Positions 61,048 through 64,000 of a DNA stretch of 64,000 nucleotides are shown here, one piece after another. How positions within the stretch are numbered: position 1 is the stretch's first letter; each line of letters opens with the position of its first letter. Under the pieces are notes generated by a model, which had not been told where the DNA came from, did no database searches, and saw nothing but the letters and a program-made list of their open reading frames with translations. Source of the stretch: Chryseobacterium taiwanense (GTDB lineage: Bacteria; Bacteroidota; Bacteroidia; Flavobacteriales; Weeksellaceae); the NCBI RefSeq assembly GCF_000813825.1, contig NZ_JWTA01000010.1:1-64000 (forward strand), written 5' to 3'. The position numbers were made by a program, and so were the translations under genes.

Positions 61048-64000
61048 ATGAGCCAATTTAAAGAATACAAAAACCTCAACCTTATTGACGTAGCAGAGAA
61101 TGTAGCGGAATTCTGGAAACAGAACAAAACTTTCAATAAGAGTGTTGAGATTCGTGAGGGGCAACCTGAGTTTGTTTTTTATGAAGGTCCGCCTTCAGCA
61201 AACGGTATGCCTGGAATTCACCACGTAATGGCCAGAGCGTTGAAGGATATTTTCTGTCGTTATCAGACCCAGAACGGAAAGCAGGTTTTCCGTAAGGCGG
61301 GTTGGGATACACATGGACTTCCGGTAGAGCTTGGCGTGGAAAAGGAATTAGGAATCACTAAAGAAGATATTGGCAAAAAAATTTCAATTGAAGATTATAA
61401 TAGAGCATGTCGTGAAGCAGTAATGCGTTACACAGACGTTTGGAACAACCTTACCGAGAAAATCGGGTATTGGGTTGATCTTGACGATCCGTATATCACG
61501 TACAAATCAAAATACATGGAAACGGTTTGGTGGTTGTTGAAGCAGTTGTATGATAAAGGATTATTGTACAAAGGTTACACAATCCAGCCTTATTCTCCGA
61601 AAGCAGGAACCGGACTTTCTTCACACGAAGTCAACCAACCGGGAGCTTACCGTGATGTTTCTGATACAACAGTAGTTGCGCAATTCAAGACATTGCCTGA
61701 AACATTACCTTCATTCTTACAAGGTTTTGGAGATGTACACTTCTTAGCTTGGACAACAACTCCGTGGACGTTGCCTTCAAACACAGCTTTGACAGTAGGT
61801 CCGAAGATTGATTATGTTTTAGTAAAAACTTTCAATCAATATACTTTTGAGCCAATCAATGTTGTTTTAGCCAAAGCGTTGGTTGGAAAACAGTTTGCTA
61901 AAAAATATGCTGAAGGAACAGATGAAGATTTTGCTAATTACACAGCAGAAACTAAGGTTATTCCTTATCAGATCTTAGCTGAATTCAAAGGGGCTGATTT
62001 GGTTGGAATTAAATATGAGCAGTTATTACGGTACGCTCTTCCTTACCAAAATCCTGAAAATGCCTTCAGAGTAATTTCAGGAGATTTCGTGACGACAGAA
62101 GACGGAACAGGTATCGTTCACACGGCTCCGACTTTTGGTGCTGATGATGCGAAAGTGGCGAAAGAAGCAAAACCTGAAGTTCCGCCAATGTTGGTGTTGG
62201 ACGAAAACGAAAACCCAATCCCATTAGTTGATTTACAGGGAAGATTTTTATCTATCGTAAGCGATGAAATCTATGGTTTTGCGAATGAATATGTAAAAGG
62301 AGAATACCTTAGCGAAGACGAAAAAAATACTGAATTAAACATTCAGAAAGAAAACTTAAAGTCAATCATTGCAGATTTAAAGGCTTATCTTTCTGTAGAT
62401 GAAAGAATTGCTTTAAAATTAAGAAAAGAAAACAAGGCTTTCAAAGTTGAAAAATACGTTCACTCTTATCCACACAGTTGGAGAACAGATGAGCCGTTAT
62501 TATATTATCCATTAGATTCTTGGTTTGTAAAAATGACTTCGCTTAGAAGCCGTTTGGTAGAACTGAATGAAACAATTAACTGGAAACCAAAAGCAACAGG
62601 AGAAGGACGTTTCGCGAACTGGCTTGAAAACGTAAACGACTGGAATCTTTCCCGTTCAAGATATTGGGGAATTCCGTTGCCGATCTGGAGAACAGACGAT
62701 TTGAAGGAAGAAAAAATCATCGGTTCTGTAGAGGAATTATACAACGAGATCGAAAAATCTATTGCAGCAGGATTCATGAAAGAAAATCCGTTCAAAGGTT
62801 TTATCATCGGAAATATGTCTGAGCAAAATTATGCTTTGGTTGATTTACACAAAAATATTGTTGACCAGATCATCATTGTTTCAGATTCAGGAAGAGCAAT
62901 GAAGCGTGAAAGTGACTTGATCGACGTTTGGTTCGATTCAGGTTCGATGCCTTATGCGCAGTTGCACTATCCTTTTGAAAATAAAGAATTAATTGACAAT
63001 AATAAAGCATTCCCTGCAGATTTCATCGCGGAAGGTGTTGACCAGACTCGTGGTTGGTTCTACACACTTCATGCAATTGGAACAGCGGTTTTTGATTCAG
63101 TTGCTTATAAAAATGTAATGAGTAACGGACTTGTTTTGGATAAAAATGGCGTGAAAATGTCAAAATCCAAAGGAAATGGAATTGATCCGTTTGAAACTTT
63201 AGCTGTTTACGGTCCAGATGCTACGCGTTGGTATATGGTTTCGAATGCAAATCCGTGGGAAAACCTAAAATTCGACATCGAAGGAATTGATGAAACGAGA
63301 AGAAAATTCTTCGGAACATTGTACAACACGTATTCATTCTTTGCATTGTACGCGAATGTTGATGGATTCAATTATTCTGAAAAAGAAGTTGAAAACAGAC
63401 CGGAAATAGACAGATGGATTCTTTCTGAATTAAACTTATTAATTAAAGAAGTTAAGGCATTCTACGAAGATTACGAACCGACAAGAGTAGCAAGAGCAAT
63501 CAACACTTTTGTGAACGATAATTTATCAAACTGGTACGTAAGATTGTGCAGAAGACGTTTCTGGAAAGGAGATTATTCAGACGATAAAATCTCTGCTTAC
63601 CAGACTCTATATACTTGTTTGGAAACTGTAGCTAAATTATCCGCTCCAATCGCTCCGTTCTTTATGGATCAATTGTATCAGGATTTAAATAAAGTAACAG
63701 GTAAAGAAACCGCTGAATCAATTCACCTGACGGATTTCCCTGTTGCTGATGAAAGTTTGATCGATCAGGATTTGGTTGAAAAAACGCATTTAGCACAAAC
63801 TATTACGAGTATGGTTTTCTCTTTGAGAAAGAAAGAAAATGTAAAAGTTCGTCAACCATTACAAAAAGTATTAATTCCTGTTTTAGACAAGAAAACTGAA
63901 GAGCAAATTGCTGCGGTTTCTGAATTAATTAAACAAGAAGTAAACGTAAAAGAAATTCAATTAATCAATGCTGAAGAGGCATCTGATTTAATTGTAAAGC
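61048..64000 (+). CDS. ileS: Isoleucyl-tRNA synthetase, partial (window end), GxHH signature
   Basis: The window covers 984 codons from ATG 61048; the C-terminus lies beyond the end. Class I features are GPPSANGMPGIHH (the HIGH position reads G56-I-H-H59 rather than HxGH) and KMSKS at 703-707. The ELGVEKELGI and CREAVMRYTDVW segments place it with the longer, eukaryote-like IleRS2 group. It charges tRNA-Ile. The swapped GxHH signature is discussed in the findings. A TAAATTTG box 36 nt upstream may be its -7 element. Confidence 0.95.
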   Translation, partial: MSQFKEYKNLNLIDVAENVAEFWKQNKTFNKSVEIREGQPEFVFYEGPPSANGMPGIHHVMARALKDIFCRYQTQNGKQVFRKAGWDTHGLPVELGVEKELGITKEDIGKKISIEDYNRACREAVMRYTDVWNNLTEKIGYWVDLDDPYITYKSKYMETVWWLLKQLYDKGLLYKGYTIQPYSPKAGTGLSSHEVNQPGAYRDVSDTTVVAQFKTLPETLPSFLQGFGDVHFLAWTTTPWTLPSNTALTVGPKIDYVLVKTFNQYTFEPINVVLAKALVGKQFAKKYAEGTDEDFANYTAETKVIPYQILAEFKGADLVGIKYEQLLRYALPYQNPENAFRVISGDFVTTEDGTGIVHTAPTFGADDAKVAKEAKPEVPPMLVLDENENPIPLVDLQGRFLSIVSDEIYGFANEYVKGEYLSEDEKNTELNIQKENLKSIIADLKAYLSVDERIALKLRKENKAFKVEKYVHSYPHSWRTDEPLLYYPLDSWFVKMTSLRSRLVELNETINWKPKATGEGRFANWLENVNDWNLSRSRYWGIPLPIWRTDDLKEEKIIGSVEELYNEIEKSIAAGFMKENPFKGFIIGNMSEQNYALVDLHKNIVDQIIIVSDSGRAMKRESDLIDVWFDSGSMPYAQLHYPFENKELIDNNKAFPADFIAEGVDQTRGWFYTLHAIGTAVFDSVAYKNVMSNGLVLDKNGVKMSKSKGNGIDPFETLAVYGPDATRWYMVSNANPWENLKFDIEGIDETRRKFFGTLYNTYSFFALYANVDGFNYSEKEVENRPEIDRWILSELNLLIKEVKAFYEDYEPTRVARAINTFVNDNLSNWYVRLCRRRFWKGDYSDDKISAYQTLYTCLETVAKLSAPIAPFFMDQLYQDLNKVTGKETAESIHLTDFPVADESLIDQDLVEKTHLAQTITSMVFSLRKKENVKVRQPLQKVLIPVLDKKTEEQIAAVSELIKQEVNVKEIQLINAEEASDLIVK

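Noticed and set aside
1..64000. tRNA, rRNA, riboswitch, insertion sequence or prophage
   Set aside because: Intergenic gaps are short and AT-rich; none shows a cloverleaf, known leader motif, transposase or phage gene.

Overview
The window looks like one end of a short-read contig from a Bacteroidota chromosome of the Flavobacteriia, most likely Chryseobacterium or a close Weeksellaceae relative. The reasons are the AT-rich DNA, Bacteroidota promoters (TTG, about 20 nt, TAnnTTTG), few Shine-Dalgarno sites, a T9SS C-terminal sorting domain, the gene order uppS-bamA-ompH-ompH, and a flexirubin-type aryl polyene/dialkylresorcinol gene set whose tyrosine ammonia-lyase closely resembles, from memory, the Flavobacterium johnsoniae enzyme. 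Bases 1-16 match the Nextera/Tn5 mosaic end, so they are adapter and not genome.

Region 1 (about 0.3-7.8 kb, minus strand): envelope and housekeeping genes (DUF6089-type outer-membrane protein, uppS, bamA, two ompH/skp genes, a thioesterase, rfbD, a small secreted protein). Region 2 (8-14.6 kb, minus): polysaccharide export and assembly (Wzc-type tyrosine kinase with a Gly-Tyr repeat tail, Wza-type lipoprotein, WecA/MraY-type transferase, GT2) plus a degenerate arginase-fold protein. Region 3 (14.7-19 kb): accessory genes (propeller glycosidase, serine hydrolase, alpha/beta hydrolase, WG-repeat protein). Region 4 (19-28.8 kb, minus): topA, three polytopic membrane proteins of polysaccharide-polymerase type, and a large T9SS cargo protein with an internal duplication.

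Region 5 (29-60.6 kb) is the main interest: a complete-looking flexirubin cluster in two convergent operons that meet at a GC-rich hairpin near 48.97 kb. The plus operon (28996-48946) carries an MMPL exporter fused to a PlsC-type acyltransferase, darA and darB, ApeP- and ApeI-like dehydratases, a BtrH-like acyl-ACP transferase, an ABC exporter, a thioesterase, ketosynthases with a Cys-less partner and a half-size partner, an ACP, a deacetylase, LolA, a lipoprotein, a beta-barrel and a GT2-DUF2062 protein. The minus operon (57195 down to 48998) carries tyrosine ammonia-lyase, FabG, FabF-like KS, ACP, an LpxL-like acyltransferase, a CrtI-like oxidoreductase and a C45-family lipoprotein. A halogenase-like flavoprotein is transcribed divergently from the lyase. 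An adenylate-forming ligase lies just beyond. Proposed flow: tyrosine to p-coumarate (TAL), activation (ligase), loading on ACP, elongation by KS/KS-partner with KR and DH, polyene acid joined to a DarA/DarB dialkylresorcinol, then export to the outer membrane.

Region 6 (61 kb to the end): ileS, cut by the window end, with a GxHH active-site signature in place of HxGH.

I saw no tRNA, rRNA, CRISPR array, insertion sequence or prophage. Several small palindromic repeat families lie in the intergenic gaps of the flexirubin cluster, one of them apparently at the 5' end of a coding region.
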